Assembly (NCBI GenBank): GCA_937898715.1
Contig: CALEKA010000120.1
Location: forward strand, 1-64,000
From: an uncultured Prevotella sp.
GTDB lineage: Bacteria > Bacteroidota > Bacteroidia > Bacteroidales > Bacteroidaceae
Reading direction: 5' to 3'
Length of the DNA: 64,000 bases
Every line of letters begins with the position of its first letter. Position 1 is the first letter of the stretch. The notes beneath the pieces were generated by a model. The model did no database searches, was not told the DNA's origin, and saw only the letters and a program-made list of their open reading frames with translations. This document shows, one piece after another, positions 33,623 through 42,984 of the stretch. The position numbers and the translations under genes were made by a program.

Positions 33623-34036
33623 TTATCCTTCTACAAAGTTCCATTCCACGGTGAGCACGTTGTCGGCCACCTGCTTGCCAGCAGCAAGCATCGTGAAGCG
33701 TGCTTGGAAACGGCCACCCGAAGCATTGAGCGTGAAACTCTGACTATGGGTGTAGAGGCTGAAATCGAGGTCGCCGTGTTGCGTGGTGTAAGGACAGGGA
33801 AGGAGTTTGCCGTCGATGAAGGTCATACGCGAGGTGATGTCGCCACGGCGCTTCAAGTCGGCCAGGGTGTCGGTGAGCAGAAGGCTGACCATGCCATGAT
33901 TGTCTTTCTCAGGATAGCGCAGCATGACGCCAGTCTCTTCGATAAGGCAACCGCCTACAGCGGCGGTGCGGATAATGTCTTCTCCGTTTTCGGTGGTCGA
34001 AACGAGGAGAGTCTCTATGTTTGATTTCTTAAGCAT
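33623..34036 (-). CDS. DUF1934-like small beta-barrel protein
   Basis: The 137-residue protein alternates short strands, with a pattern like DUF1934 (YwiB-like, lipocalin-type barrel). It begins with VSTTENGEDIIRTAAVGGCL, continues through GVMLRYPEKDNHGMVS and ITSRMTFIDGKLLPCPYTTQ, and ends in a long strand pair (GGRFQARFTMLAAGKQVADN). There is no signal peptide, so it is cytoplasmic. Function of the family is unknown. It is 34 bases downstream of the C10 protease gene on the same strand. The family call is tentative. Confidence 0.6.
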   Translation of the reverse strand: MLKKSNIETLLVSTTENGEDIIRTAAVGGCLIEETGVMLRYPEKDNHGMVSLLLTDTLADLKRRGDITSRMTFIDGKLLPCPYTTQHGDLDFSLYTHSQSFTLNASGGRFQARFTMLAAGKQVADNVLTVEWNFVEG

Positions 34037-34070
34037 CGGAGTGTGTATGAAGGGGTGAAAGGAGAATGTG

Positions 34071-36077
34071 TTAACGGAGGATGAACTTCTCTGTGTGTCG
34101 GGACGTACGCTTTATTACCACACCACGATAAGTCGGTAAGGACGATGCGGGGATGCGACGCCCATCGAGCGTGTAGTAAGTCGGACTGGCGGCATGGATG
34201 GTGTCCGTCCCAATAGCAGCATCGGTTATGCCTTGCGGATCAGCGGGTAGTGAGAATTGGGCGGACTGCATGAGATCCCAACCACGATGGATTTGCAGCG
34301 TATAGTTGCATCCTAAGGGAAGGCTGGCGAAGCTAACGGTGAGGAGGGTGTCTTGCTGAGGCTGCAGATAGATGTGGCACACCTTGGAGACGTCCGTACC
34401 TTGCGTATCGTTCTTGAGCGTGATGGTGAAGTCCCATGCAGCACGTTCGGTCAGAGAAGGATTGAGAATGGGCTGCGCAAGAGAGAGCGTAGTCTCTTCA
34501 GGGAAGGAGAGCGTAGGCGCAGCGCATTGGAATGTTCGGCTTCCGCCTTCTCTTACGTGGATGGGCAGAGTGTGGACTATCTGCTCGCCATCTGGCGTAA
34601 GATGGAGTAGGCAGTCGCCCACCTTTGTAAAGCGGGTATGAATGGTCAGTGTATCACGTCCGTCGGGAGGAAGGGTACATCCAGTGAACGCTAACCAGTC
34701 GGCTTGACGGACGTATGATGTGTCGGAAGGCAGGTTCAGTAGAAGGGCAAAAGGCGTGGTGAGTGCTTCAGTCGATGTATTGTGTACGGCTATGCAGACG
34801 CGCGTCTGACATTTGCTCACGGCACTATCGGCGAGCCATAGAGAGTCTATCACGATTTCGCGACCTATGCGACTCAGTGTGTCGGGCGGCAGATTGTCGG
34901 TTACTTCATCGGGACAGAGGGTGATTGCTTCCTGATTGCAGAAGTAGCCATCGTCGGTCCATTGTTTGCGTTCATCTGCGGGTTGCTGCGAACAGAGCAC
35001 ATCGAGCCGGAAGTAGCCATCGTAATTGCCACCATAGCCCCAATTGACATGAAACAATCCGTCTTCATCCAATCCGTCGATCACAAAAGCATGACCCGCA
35101 GTAGAACTGATGCTCCCTGCAAAGTAGACGGGACGATGCGCCATGATTTCGTGGGCAAGGTAGTTCCACCAAGCCAAAGGGGCATATTTGTAGCTATCGA
35201 GATAGTTGACCGTTTTGAGTCCAAACGCTTTGCGCAAAGGCTCTTCCAGACGCGAAGAATTCGTGCCACTGGCGGCCAATCCATAGTTCATGTGTGAAGC
35301 CACTCCAAGATAATAGGAAAGGCGTGCTACGGCATCTTCTGCCTCTGAAGTGATGGAGGAAGAGGTATCGTAATTGTCGAGGATGAGGCGGCTATCGACC
35401 GACTCGCCAGGCATAATGTCGGCAATGGTGTAATGATCCGTTGACCACCCATGAAGCGTATCTTGCAAGGTATACGTACGACGATAATAGGTGAGAATTT
35501 GCTCCATGGCAGTAGCTACGCATCCCACCATGCATCGCTCTTCTGAAAGGTGTCCCTCATCGTCCTTATAATAAGGACAGTATTTATTATAGGGGGAGGA
35601 CTGGTGGCGGATGGTAGTGAGTAGAGGAAGGACAGGAGCCCAATTAGCACCATCGATAGGGTAGGGACGTGTTGCAGCACTTGCTTGGTTGAGCATAGCG
35701 GTGAGGGCCAGTGGTAGGACAACTGTTTGTGGCTGAATGGCTGTTTGTGGCTGAACGCTTGCTTGAGGCTGAACGTTTGCTTGTGGTTGAATAGCAGAAC
35801 GTACACTACCATATCCCAGAATGGGAGAAAGCATCTCGTCTTTGCTTACAAGCACAAACGTCTCTCCATGCTGGAAGGTATATGCTCGCTGGTATTCTTT
35901 CTCTATAAAAGTGTCCGCTTGTCGCTTCAATGGTGAGTGAGTAGTGCCCTTACGTGTGCCTGCTGCATGATGCTTGAACCATGCAGTGGCATACTTTAGG
36001 GCTTCACTCCTGCTCCTTTGGGCTGCAATGGGTTGCAGGCTCAAGAGAGAAAGTATAAGAAAGATGACTTTTTTCAT
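34071..36077 (-). CDS. C10 family cysteine protease (streptopain/interpain-like)
   Basis: The 668-residue secreted protease has a signal peptide (MKKVIFLILSLLSLQPIAAQ) and a Spi-type inhibitory propeptide to about residue 100. A linker of four six-residue QPQ repeats follows (residues about 96-119). The catalytic domain has Cys in CMVGCVATAMEQILTYY and His in GHAFVIDGLDEDGLFHVNWG. A beta-sandwich region and a C-terminal tail (YTLDGRRIPASSLPTYRG) complete it; the tail resembles a Bacteroidetes type IX signal. Homologues such as interpain A of Prevotella intermedia degrade host proteins. Activation presumably needs propeptide removal. Confidence 0.92.
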   Translation of the reverse strand: MKKVIFLILSLLSLQPIAAQRSRSEALKYATAWFKHHAAGTRKGTTHSPLKRQADTFIEKEYQRAYTFQHGETFVLVSKDEMLSPILGYGSVRSAIQPQANVQPQASVQPQTAIQPQTVVLPLALTAMLNQASAATRPYPIDGANWAPVLPLLTTIRHQSSPYNKYCPYYKDDEGHLSEERCMVGCVATAMEQILTYYRRTYTLQDTLHGWSTDHYTIADIMPGESVDSRLILDNYDTSSSITSEAEDAVARLSYYLGVASHMNYGLAASGTNSSRLEEPLRKAFGLKTVNYLDSYKYAPLAWWNYLAHEIMAHRPVYFAGSISSTAGHAFVIDGLDEDGLFHVNWGYGGNYDGYFRLDVLCSQQPADERKQWTDDGYFCNQEAITLCPDEVTDNLPPDTLSRIGREIVIDSLWLADSAVSKCQTRVCIAVHNTSTEALTTPFALLLNLPSDTSYVRQADWLAFTGCTLPPDGRDTLTIHTRFTKVGDCLLHLTPDGEQIVHTLPIHVREGGSRTFQCAAPTLSFPEETTLSLAQPILNPSLTERAAWDFTITLKNDTQGTDVSKVCHIYLQPQQDTLLTVSFASLPLGCNYTLQIHRGWDLMQSAQFSLPADPQGITDAAIGTDTIHAASPTYYTLDGRRIPASSLPTYRGVVIKRTSRHTEKFILR

Positions 36078-36145
36078 GGAAAGAAAAAGGGAAGAGGTGT
36101 TAAGGCAAAACTTTATTCTACTGAAAAAAAAGGAAGAATGAAGCC

Positions 36146-36607
36146 TTAGATATTAAATTGCTTTCCTTGTCGGCCATCATCATATCCTTTAGCGTAGCCT
36201 TCGCGATAGCCCTTCACGTAGTTCTGCTTTTCTGCGGGCAAGGCAAAATTGTTGGTCTCATCATACGAAGCATGATCTGTACCAGCCGCACCATCGTCGC
36301 AGCCAGCAGCGTAACCATCATCGTAGCCTGCTTCATAGGGGTTGCGCTTATCCTTGCCCAACAGCGTGTCGGGGAGCTGTACATCTTGCACGGTATCTGT
36401 AGTCTGAGGCAGTGTGCCAGGATCAACCGTCGTATCGGGTACTGCAACTTGCTGCGAAGAAGTGTCCGTCGACGTGGAAGGATTGAGCAGCTTCTGCGCA
36501 TTCGAACTTCGCTTCATGTATATAATGCCTATCACAATCAGTATGCAGATAAGGATGAAGCTCAATGTTTTCCATCTGTTGGAGCCTTGCGGCGTTAAAT
36601 TATCCAT
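36146..36607 (-). CDS. Membrane-anchored protein with Gly-Tyr-rich C-terminus
   Basis: The 153-residue protein has one N-terminal membrane segment (LSFILICILIVIGIIYM, about residues 14-30) and a Ser/Thr/Pro-rich linker. Its C-terminal domain has repeated G-Y-x-x-G motifs (AGYDDGYAAGCDDGAAG and KGYREGYAKGYDDGRQG), like those in Yae1-type or glycine-zipper proteins. It starts 28 bases after the rodA stop on the same strand, so it may be the last gene of the rod-shape operon. Function is unknown. Confidence 0.72.
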   Translation of the reverse strand: MDNLTPQGSNRWKTLSFILICILIVIGIIYMKRSSNAQKLLNPSTSTDTSSQQVAVPDTTVDPGTLPQTTDTVQDVQLPDTLLGKDKRNPYEAGYDDGYAAGCDDGAAGTDHASYDETNNFALPAEKQNYVKGYREGYAKGYDDGRQGKQFNI

Positions 36608-36635
36608 TATATATAAGGGTTATGTTCTGTTGTTA

Positions 36636-38111
36636 CTAAAATTCGTTGGTGCTGAAACGACGTTTGCGTCCAGCGTCAATGCGCAAAAATATGAATAGCA
36701 TAAGCGTAAAGCCCCATAGAGAGGATCCACCATAGCTGAAGAATGGTAGAGGAATGCCAATAACAGGCGTTACCCCCATCACCATACCCACATTGATAAA
36801 CACGTGGAAGAGCAAAATGCTAAGCACGGAGTAGCCGTAAACTCGTCCGAAGGTGGTAGTCTGTCGTTCGGATAGATAGATCAGCCTAAGTATCATACAC
36901 AGAAAGAGTAGCAATACACCAGCCGAACCAAGGAATCCTTGCTCTTCACCTACGGTGCAGAAGATGAAGTCAGTATCTTGTTCGGGCACATATTTTAGCT
37001 TCGTCTGCGTGCCGTTCATGAATCCTTTGCCTTCGAGACCACCCGAGCCAATGGCAATCTTGCTCTGGTTGACATTGTAACCAGCATCGCGGTTGTCTTC
37101 ATTCATACCGAGCAATACCTGAATTCTCACGCGTTGGTGCGGCTCGAGCACGTTGTTCAGCGCAAAGTCGGCGGTATAGAGAAAGGCCGTACTGCCCAAG
37201 GTAAAGAGCCCTATGAGCAAGCAGGTATTGACACGCTGACCCAGTGATTGCCATGCCAAGTAGGCTGCCATATAGATGCAGAGCACCAGTAGCACCCAAG
37301 AGATATCAAACGATATGATAAATTCTGATACAATAAGCGACAGCGCAATGGCAATGATGCCTATTAGTGTGAATTGTCGTGCAAACTTTGTATGCTTAGC
37401 GTAGACTTTGAGCATGCCTATGGTGAAAATCCAAATAAGGATAAGCACTACAAATTCTCCTACAGAAGAATAGGTGCCTGGGAGTTCTACATTGCCGAAA
37501 CGGATGCCTATGACAAAGTATGCTACAGCAGCCACGGCAGTGAAGAGTATGCAGCCAGGCATTCCCTCACGATAGAACATCAAGAAGAATGCAAGGTAGA
37601 CTAATGCCGACCCCGTCTCCTTCTGCATGACGATGAGCACCATTGGGAGCAGCACCACGCCTGCTGCCTTCGCAAAGTTGCGCATGTTGTTGAGGCTGAA
37701 GCCATACTGATTGATGAGTTTCGCCACGGCTAATGCTGTGGCGCACTTGGCAAACTCTGCTGGTTGCACATTACAAAAGCCTAAACTTACCCAGGATCGG
37801 GATCCTTTGATGTCTTTGGCAACAAAAGGCGTGATGAGGAGTACCACCATCATTACCCAATAAAAGAGTCCCGCCAAGGTGTCGTAATACTTGTCGTCGG
37901 TCATCATGATGACAAATGCCAAGGCGAAGGCGCAGCCTATCCATACGATTTGTTTGCCTGTTCGAGCACTCCATTCGAAGAAATTGGTATCGCCAATCTC
38001 ATGGCTCGCGCCACAAATGCTGAACCATCCACACACCAACAAGATGAGGTAGAGACTTAGTATCACCCAGTCGATGTTGAAAAGCGGATATCTTTGGTTG
38101 TCGTTAATCAT
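36636..38111 (-). CDS. rodA: RodA, SEDS-family peptidoglycan glycosyltransferase
   Basis: The 491-residue multi-spanning protein polymerises lipid II during lateral wall growth together with PBP2. Family motifs include SWVSLGFCNVQPAEFAK, KETGSALVYLAFFLMFY, the long periplasmic loop with QSKIAIGSGGLEGKGFMNG, DFIFCTVGEEQGFLGSAG, and the C-terminal GVTPVIGIPLPFFSYGGSS. It is longer than E. coli RodA, as usual in Bacteroidetes. It follows mrdA with a 100-base gap in the mre operon. Confidence 0.95.
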   Translation of the reverse strand: MINDNQRYPLFNIDWVILSLYLILLVCGWFSICGASHEIGDTNFFEWSARTGKQIVWIGCAFALAFVIMMTDDKYYDTLAGLFYWVMMVVLLITPFVAKDIKGSRSWVSLGFCNVQPAEFAKCATALAVAKLINQYGFSLNNMRNFAKAAGVVLLPMVLIVMQKETGSALVYLAFFLMFYREGMPGCILFTAVAAVAYFVIGIRFGNVELPGTYSSVGEFVVLILIWIFTIGMLKVYAKHTKFARQFTLIGIIAIALSLIVSEFIISFDISWVLLVLCIYMAAYLAWQSLGQRVNTCLLIGLFTLGSTAFLYTADFALNNVLEPHQRVRIQVLLGMNEDNRDAGYNVNQSKIAIGSGGLEGKGFMNGTQTKLKYVPEQDTDFIFCTVGEEQGFLGSAGVLLLFLCMILRLIYLSERQTTTFGRVYGYSVLSILLFHVFINVGMVMGVTPVIGIPLPFFSYGGSSLWGFTLMLFIFLRIDAGRKRRFSTNEF

Positions 38112-38211
38112 TTTCTTAAACTTTGCTATGAAGGGATTGATAGCTTCGTTGTAGCGATTGATAGTCTTGTCATAGTCTTGTCATAGCCGTGATTGCTATC
38201 GACAGAGAGTC

Positions 38212-40068
38212 TTAGCGGGCTGAATCGCCATATTTGATGTGCATATTTTGGAAGTGTTGTGCCTTGGCTTCCGAGGAAGCGGAGAGCTTGCCGTTTAGGT
38301 ATTGTTCCATAATCAGTGCGCCGATAGGCACACCATACACGTTGCCGAAGCCACCATTTTCCACGTATACTGCCACAGCAATGCGCGGATTATTCATAGG
38401 AGCGAATCCCATGAAGGCTGAGTGGTCGTGACCGCGGTTTTGGGCAGTACCAGTCTTACCACAGACTTCGTATCCTGGAAGGTTAGCACCACGGCAAGTT
38501 CCTTCCAGTACGGCTCGGCGCATACCTGCCACGCAGTATTCGTACCATTTACGATCAACGCCCGTGTAGCGCTTCTGATAATAAATTGGATCGAGTTTTC
38601 CATCTTGTATGGAGTGGGCCACGTGAGGAGTAATGAAGTAGCCTCGGTTGGCTACGGTTGCTGCAAGGTTGCATATCTGTAGCGGGGTGGCAGTCACTTC
38701 GCCTTGTCCGATGGCGATGGAGATAACGGTAAGCCCGTTCCATGATTTCTTGTAAGCCTTATCATAATAGGCTGCGTTGGGGATCATGCCTCGCTTTTCG
38801 CCGGGGAGGTCGATGCCCAATTTGTAACCATAGCCCATGCGCACCATATAGTCTTTCCATATGGTCATGGCGTTCTGTACGCTGCCATACTTGCGCTTGT
38901 TGCTAAGCAAGCGGAAGAGGTTCCAACAGAAATAAGAGTTGCATGAAGTACCGATGGCGGGCACCAAGTTGATGGGCGATGCATGTCCGTGACAACCTAC
39001 GTGGAGGCCCTTGTAGTTGAAACCATGGTGGCAGGGAAAACTGATTTGAGGGTCGATGGATCCTTCTTGCAGTCCTGTCAGTGCTTGCGTGATCTTGAAT
39101 GTGGAACCGGGAGGATAGGTACCCATGATGGCTCGGTTGAGCAATGGACGCATAGGATCGTTGTCGAGAATCTTGTGATTCTTGCCTCGATCTCTACCGG
39201 TCATGGTGCGTGGATCGTAGGTGGGTGATGAGGCCATGCAGAGTATCTCGCCCGTTTTAGGCTCGATGGCTACGATGGCGCCGAGTTTGCCTTGCAGCAA
39301 TCGTTCGGCGAGTTCTTGCAAATCTTTGTCAATGCCCAGGGTAAGGTTCTTTCCTGGTTGTGCTTGTTTGTCGTACTTGCCATTTTGGTAGTGACCTTGC
39401 GTACGGCCGTGAACGTCGCGAAGCATGATGCGCATTCCTTTTTCTCCGCGAAGTTGTGTTTCGTAAGCGCGTTCTACTCCGAGCTTTCCTATATAGTCGC
39501 CCGACACGTAGTAGTGAGTAGAATCTTCTTCAAGCTCTTTCTCGCTTATCTCGCCCACGTCGCCTAACATGTGAGCACCGATTGCGCTGGTATATTGACG
39601 GGTGGAGCGCTTCTCTACGCTGAATCCTTTGAAGCGGAAGAGTTTTTCTCTGAACAGAGAGAACTCTTGAGCAGGAATCTGCGCCATGAAGAGTTGGGGC
39701 GTGTAGCGGGAGTAGCCAGGATTCTTCTTTGAGTCTTTAATGTCGGCCATACGCTTGATGTAATCTTCTTTTGTAATGCCAATGGTCTGGCAAAAGTCGA
39801 GCGTATCGACTCCTCGCTGGTCGTTCATCACCACCATGATGTTGTACGACGGTTCGTTGTATACGAGAATACGTCCCTTGCGATCGAGTATGAGTCCGCG
39901 CGAGGGGTACTGAATGTCTTTGCGGAATGCGTTAGAGTCGGCATTCTTCTTATAGTCGTCGCTCCATAGCTGTAGGGTGAAGAGGCGCACCATATAGATA
40001 AAGATGATGCCGATGGCAACGCCACCGATAACAAACTTGCGTATTTCAAAGTTATTGGGTTTCATCAA
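38212..40068 (-). CDS. mrdA: Penicillin-binding protein 2 (elongasome transpeptidase)
   Basis: The 618-residue protein has an N-terminal membrane anchor (GGVAIGIIFIYMVRLFTLQL) and a PBP dimerisation domain. The transpeptidase domain carries the active-site Ser in PPGSTFKITQ, the SxN motif in GTSCNSYF, and the KTG motif in CGKTGTAQNRG. It cross-links new peptidoglycan made by RodA and is part of the MreBCD complex. A possible alternative start at residue 2 (MKPNNFEIRKF) would not matter for function. Confidence 0.95.
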   Translation of the reverse strand: MMKPNNFEIRKFVIGGVAIGIIFIYMVRLFTLQLWSDDYKKNADSNAFRKDIQYPSRGLILDRKGRILVYNEPSYNIMVVMNDQRGVDTLDFCQTIGITKEDYIKRMADIKDSKKNPGYSRYTPQLFMAQIPAQEFSLFREKLFRFKGFSVEKRSTRQYTSAIGAHMLGDVGEISEKELEEDSTHYYVSGDYIGKLGVERAYETQLRGEKGMRIMLRDVHGRTQGHYQNGKYDKQAQPGKNLTLGIDKDLQELAERLLQGKLGAIVAIEPKTGEILCMASSPTYDPRTMTGRDRGKNHKILDNDPMRPLLNRAIMGTYPPGSTFKITQALTGLQEGSIDPQISFPCHHGFNYKGLHVGCHGHASPINLVPAIGTSCNSYFCWNLFRLLSNKRKYGSVQNAMTIWKDYMVRMGYGYKLGIDLPGEKRGMIPNAAYYDKAYKKSWNGLTVISIAIGQGEVTATPLQICNLAATVANRGYFITPHVAHSIQDGKLDPIYYQKRYTGVDRKWYEYCVAGMRRAVLEGTCRGANLPGYEVCGKTGTAQNRGHDHSAFMGFAPMNNPRIAVAVYVENGGFGNVYGVPIGALIMEQYLNGKLSASSEAKAQHFQNMHIKYGDSAR

Positions 40069-40167
40069 AGCCGTTATGATAGGATAAGAGAATGACGATG
40101 ATTGTGTGTGTGGGGTGGGCTGTAAGTGCGCTATAGGAGAAGTTATGCTTCTTTTGTCGGCATAGGA

Positions 40168-40668
40168 CTACTTGCTGCGTATAAGCTCCATGGCCACGAC
40201 AAAAAGTGTGGTGAGCAAGGTGCTACCCACGATATTGATGAGTAGTATCTGCCAGTCGAAGAAGGAGAAGGCCTCAAGGATGAAGAATACGATGCAGTAG
40301 GTCAGTACGCTGAGGAATATGTATTTAGCGAAGCTGTTCCACTCCATAGAATGCTTGGAGGGGATGAATGCATCGTTGTTGTCGGCTGGTGAGAATATAC
40401 GTAGATAGAGAGGGGTGAGCAAGCCCAGCAGGCACATGGCGCCTGAGGCGATACCAGGGGTGGTGGTAAGGATATCAATGCAGAGTCCTAATGCAAATCC
40501 AAGTACTACATAGAGCCAGCGCGGTGTATCGCTTGGCAGGATTAAGAGGAAGTATACGTAGGGCATAGGTGTGGCATATCCGAAGATGTGTACGTGGTTG
40601 AACACCAGTGCTTGAAGTAGTACGAGCGAGATGAACCACCCTGTGCGTGATATGATGGTTTGGAACAC
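40168..40668 (-). CDS. mreD: Rod shape-determining protein MreD
   Basis: The 166-residue protein has about five or six membrane segments. It starts with FISLVLLQALVFNHVHIFGY and then PMPYVYFLLILP, the typical MreD opening. It continues through VLGFALGLCIDILTTTPGI and a C-terminal LLINIVGSTLLTTLFVVAME helix. MreD links MreC to the elongation machinery. The gene lies between mreC and mrdA with 100-bp gaps. Confidence 0.9.
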   Translation of the reverse strand: MFQTIISRTGWFISLVLLQALVFNHVHIFGYATPMPYVYFLLILPSDTPRWLYVVLGFALGLCIDILTTTPGIASGAMCLLGLLTPLYLRIFSPADNNDAFIPSKHSMEWNSFAKYIFLSVLTYCIVFFILEAFSFFDWQILLINIVGSTLLTTLFVVAMELIRSK

Positions 40669-40772
40669 GTTGCGTGAGTTTTAGAGAAGTTTGATAAGAT
40701 GACTGGCCTTGGTTTTTTCCTATTTCTCATTAAAGAGTAGTCAATGGCGTGGGGGGAGGAAACTCTGAGACG

Positions 40773-41651
40773 TTATGAGCCAGTCGTATTGAGTGAAGCT
40801 TCGTCAGCTTGCTGTGCGTGCACTTGAAGCGTATCGATCTCTGCTTTGTAGGGTGTAGTCACTACGAGCACGTCGCGCAGGTTGGCAAAGTTGGTTCCTA
40901 AGGCTACGTCGAGTCGGTAAGACTGTCCGTCGGCAGAATTGCGGATAGTGCGTACGCGTCCGACGAAGATTCCTGGTGGAAATACGGCAGAATAGCCGCT
41001 TGTCTCGATAGCTTGTCCAATCTTTACTTTGGCATAGCGTGGCACGTCGTCAACGTAGGCACTGAGCATGCTTCTGCCGTCCCACTGTAGGTAGCCAAAA
41101 TAGTTTTGTCCTCTCACGCGGCAGCTGATGCTCGACTTGCGGTTGGTTACGGGGATGACTAATGAATAGTGTGGCCCTGTCAGATAGACGATGCCTACAA
41201 CGCCTCCGCCGCCTACGACTCCCATTTCTGGGCGTATGCCATCTTTTTCACCGCGGTCGATCACCAGGTAATTGTTGTTTCGCTCTGCGCTGTTGGAAAC
41301 GACGGTGGCTGGCACCATATTGTAGCCTAAAAGTTTTTCGCGCATGAGTTTCTCAGTGATGGTGGTGTCTTTGGTGGCTGTTATGAGCGATTGTCGCAAG
41401 TGTTCGGTTTCTCGCTGCAAGGCTATGTTTTGCGCTGTGAGTTCTTGGTTGACTTGTTGCAGCTGGAAGTAGCTAAGTATGTTGGAATAGGTGCTATTGA
41501 TGCTTGCTGCCACGGAGTTGGCTGCGCTAAACCATACGCTTCCTTGATAGCTATTGAAGCGGAAGAGCAGTATCATGCTGATTGCTTCGAGCAGTACGAA
41601 TAGGAAGATATAGCAGTACTTGCGTATGAAGTCTATTAGGTTGTTGTGCAT
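40773..41651 (-). CDS. mreC: Rod shape-determining protein MreC
   Basis: The 292-residue protein has an N-terminal membrane helix (YCYIFLFVLLEAISMILLF). A coiled coil at about residues 60-95 follows (QLQQVNQELTAQNIALQRET). The periplasmic beta-barrel domain has the conserved GVVGGGGVVGIVYLTGPHYS and VVPATVVSNSAERNNNYLVI segments. It scaffolds PBP2 and RodA outside the membrane. Between mreB and this gene is a 279-bp gap with a perfect 14-bp inverted repeat. Confidence 0.93.
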   Translation of the reverse strand: MHNNLIDFIRKYCYIFLFVLLEAISMILLFRFNSYQGSVWFSAANSVAASINSTYSNILSYFQLQQVNQELTAQNIALQRETEHLRQSLITATKDTTITEKLMREKLLGYNMVPATVVSNSAERNNNYLVIDRGEKDGIRPEMGVVGGGGVVGIVYLTGPHYSLVIPVTNRKSSISCRVRGQNYFGYLQWDGRSMLSAYVDDVPRYAKVKIGQAIETSGYSAVFPPGIFVGRVRTIRNSADGQSYRLDVALGTNFANLRDVLVVTTPYKAEIDTLQVHAQQADEASLNTTGS

Positions 41652-41768
41652 AGAATGGACTGCACGATGGCAGAATTGCGGTGTTGTGTTGTACGATCTG
41701 TGTGTGTCTACCTTGTTCTCTATTTGCCTTGTTCTCTATTTACCATATACTCTATCTATTCATGTCAG

Positions 41769-41830
41769 TTTCGCGGCCACCCTTCCCCCATGCATAGAGA
41801 AGGGAGGGGTGGCCGCGAAAATGCCTTATA
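41769..41830. repeat. Inverted repeat between mreB and mreC
   Basis: TTTCGCGGCCACCC at 41769-41782 is perfectly complementary to 41817-41830, with further inner pairing (TTCCCC / GGGGA-type). It lies inside the rod-shape operon. It could be an mRNA-processing or partial-termination site that sets the high mreB to low mreC ratio. There is no T-run on the transcribed strand. Confidence 0.8.
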
Positions 41831-41930
41831 TATTTACATATATATATAATAGGAGTAATGTATGGTCTTAGTGTAGAGACCTGGAGTGTAGAGTTGTGGC
41901 GTATGAAAGCCTTGGTAGTGAGAATGCAAC

Positions 41931-42962
41931 TTATCTCATCAAGAAGGTGAAGTTTTCCACATTCTTCAGAGCGATGCCTGTACCCTTGGCTACGCAGAGC
42001 AATGGATCTTCAGCCACGTGGAAGGGGATGTTGATCTTATCGCTTAAGCGCTTGTCGAGTCCGCGAAGCAGTGCTCCACCACCAGTGAGGTAGATACCGT
42101 TCTTCACAATGTCGGCATAGAGTTCGGGAGGAGTGCTTGCCAATGCGTTGACCACGGCTTGTTCGATTCTTGCGATTGAAGTTTCGAGACAGTGTGCAAT
42201 CTCTTGATAGCATACGGGCACTTCCATAGGCATTGTAGTGATGCGGTTAGGTCCGTGGATGAGATAGTCTTCGGGCGGATTGGGCAGGTCGGTCAGTGCA
42301 GCACCCACGTTGAGCTTGATGCGCTCAGCCATACGTTCGCTCACGCGCACGTTGTGCTGACGGCTCATGTATTCCTTGATGTCACTAGTGAAGTCGTCGC
42401 CAGCCATCTTGATGGAATTGTTTGATACGATGCCGCCCAGTGAGATCACGGCAATCTCTGTAGTACCGCCACCTATATCAACGATCATGTTGCCTTCGGG
42501 AGCATTGACGTCGATACCGATACCGATAGCAGCAGCCATAGGTTCGTAGAGCAGGAACACGTCGCGTCCGCCAGCATGCTCTGCTGAGTCGCGTACGGCA
42601 CGTAGCTCTACTTCTGTTGAGCCGCTCGGCACGCCGATTACCATGCGGAGTGAGGGAGAGAAGAGGCGCTTGCCAGAGTGAACTTTTTTGATCAGTCCGC
42701 GCATCATTTGCTCGCAAGCGTTGAAGTCGGCGATTACGCCGTCGCGCAGGGGGCGGATTACGCGTATTTGGTTGTTAGTCTTCTCATACATGCGTTTAGC
42801 CTCTTCGCCCACTGCAATCATTTTTTCAGAGTGAGCGTCGAGTGCCACCACCGAAGGCTCGTTGACGGCTATTTCGCCATCGGCTATGATGATGGTGTTG
42901 GCTGTACCGAGGTCGATAGCCAACTCTTGCGTAAAGGAGAAAAACTTTGAAAAGAATCCCAT
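41931..42962 (-). CDS. mreB: Rod shape-determining protein MreB
   Basis: The 343-residue actin homologue has the phosphate-1 motif IDLGTANTIIIADGEIAVNE, the GVPSGSTEVELRAVRDSAEH segment, phosphate-2 VDIGGGTTEIAVISLGGIV, and the adenosine motif YLTGGGALLRGLDKRLS. It forms membrane filaments that orient wall synthesis. The stop-to-start distance from purH is 22 bases, so the two are co-transcribed. Confidence 0.97.
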   Translation of the reverse strand: MGFFSKFFSFTQELAIDLGTANTIIIADGEIAVNEPSVVALDAHSEKMIAVGEEAKRMYEKTNNQIRVIRPLRDGVIADFNACEQMMRGLIKKVHSGKRLFSPSLRMVIGVPSGSTEVELRAVRDSAEHAGGRDVFLLYEPMAAAIGIGIDVNAPEGNMIVDIGGGTTEIAVISLGGIVSNNSIKMAGDDFTSDIKEYMSRQHNVRVSERMAERIKLNVGAALTDLPNPPEDYLIHGPNRITTMPMEVPVCYQEIAHCLETSIARIEQAVVNALASTPPELYADIVKNGIYLTGGGALLRGLDKRLSDKINIPFHVAEDPLLCVAKGTGIALKNVENFTFLMR

Positions 42963-42984
42963 ATACTGTGTGATTGTGTGCTAA

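Noticed and set aside
33482..34024. 180-codon plus-strand frame after leuB
   Set aside because: It runs through the leu terminator and is antisense to the DUF1934-like gene.
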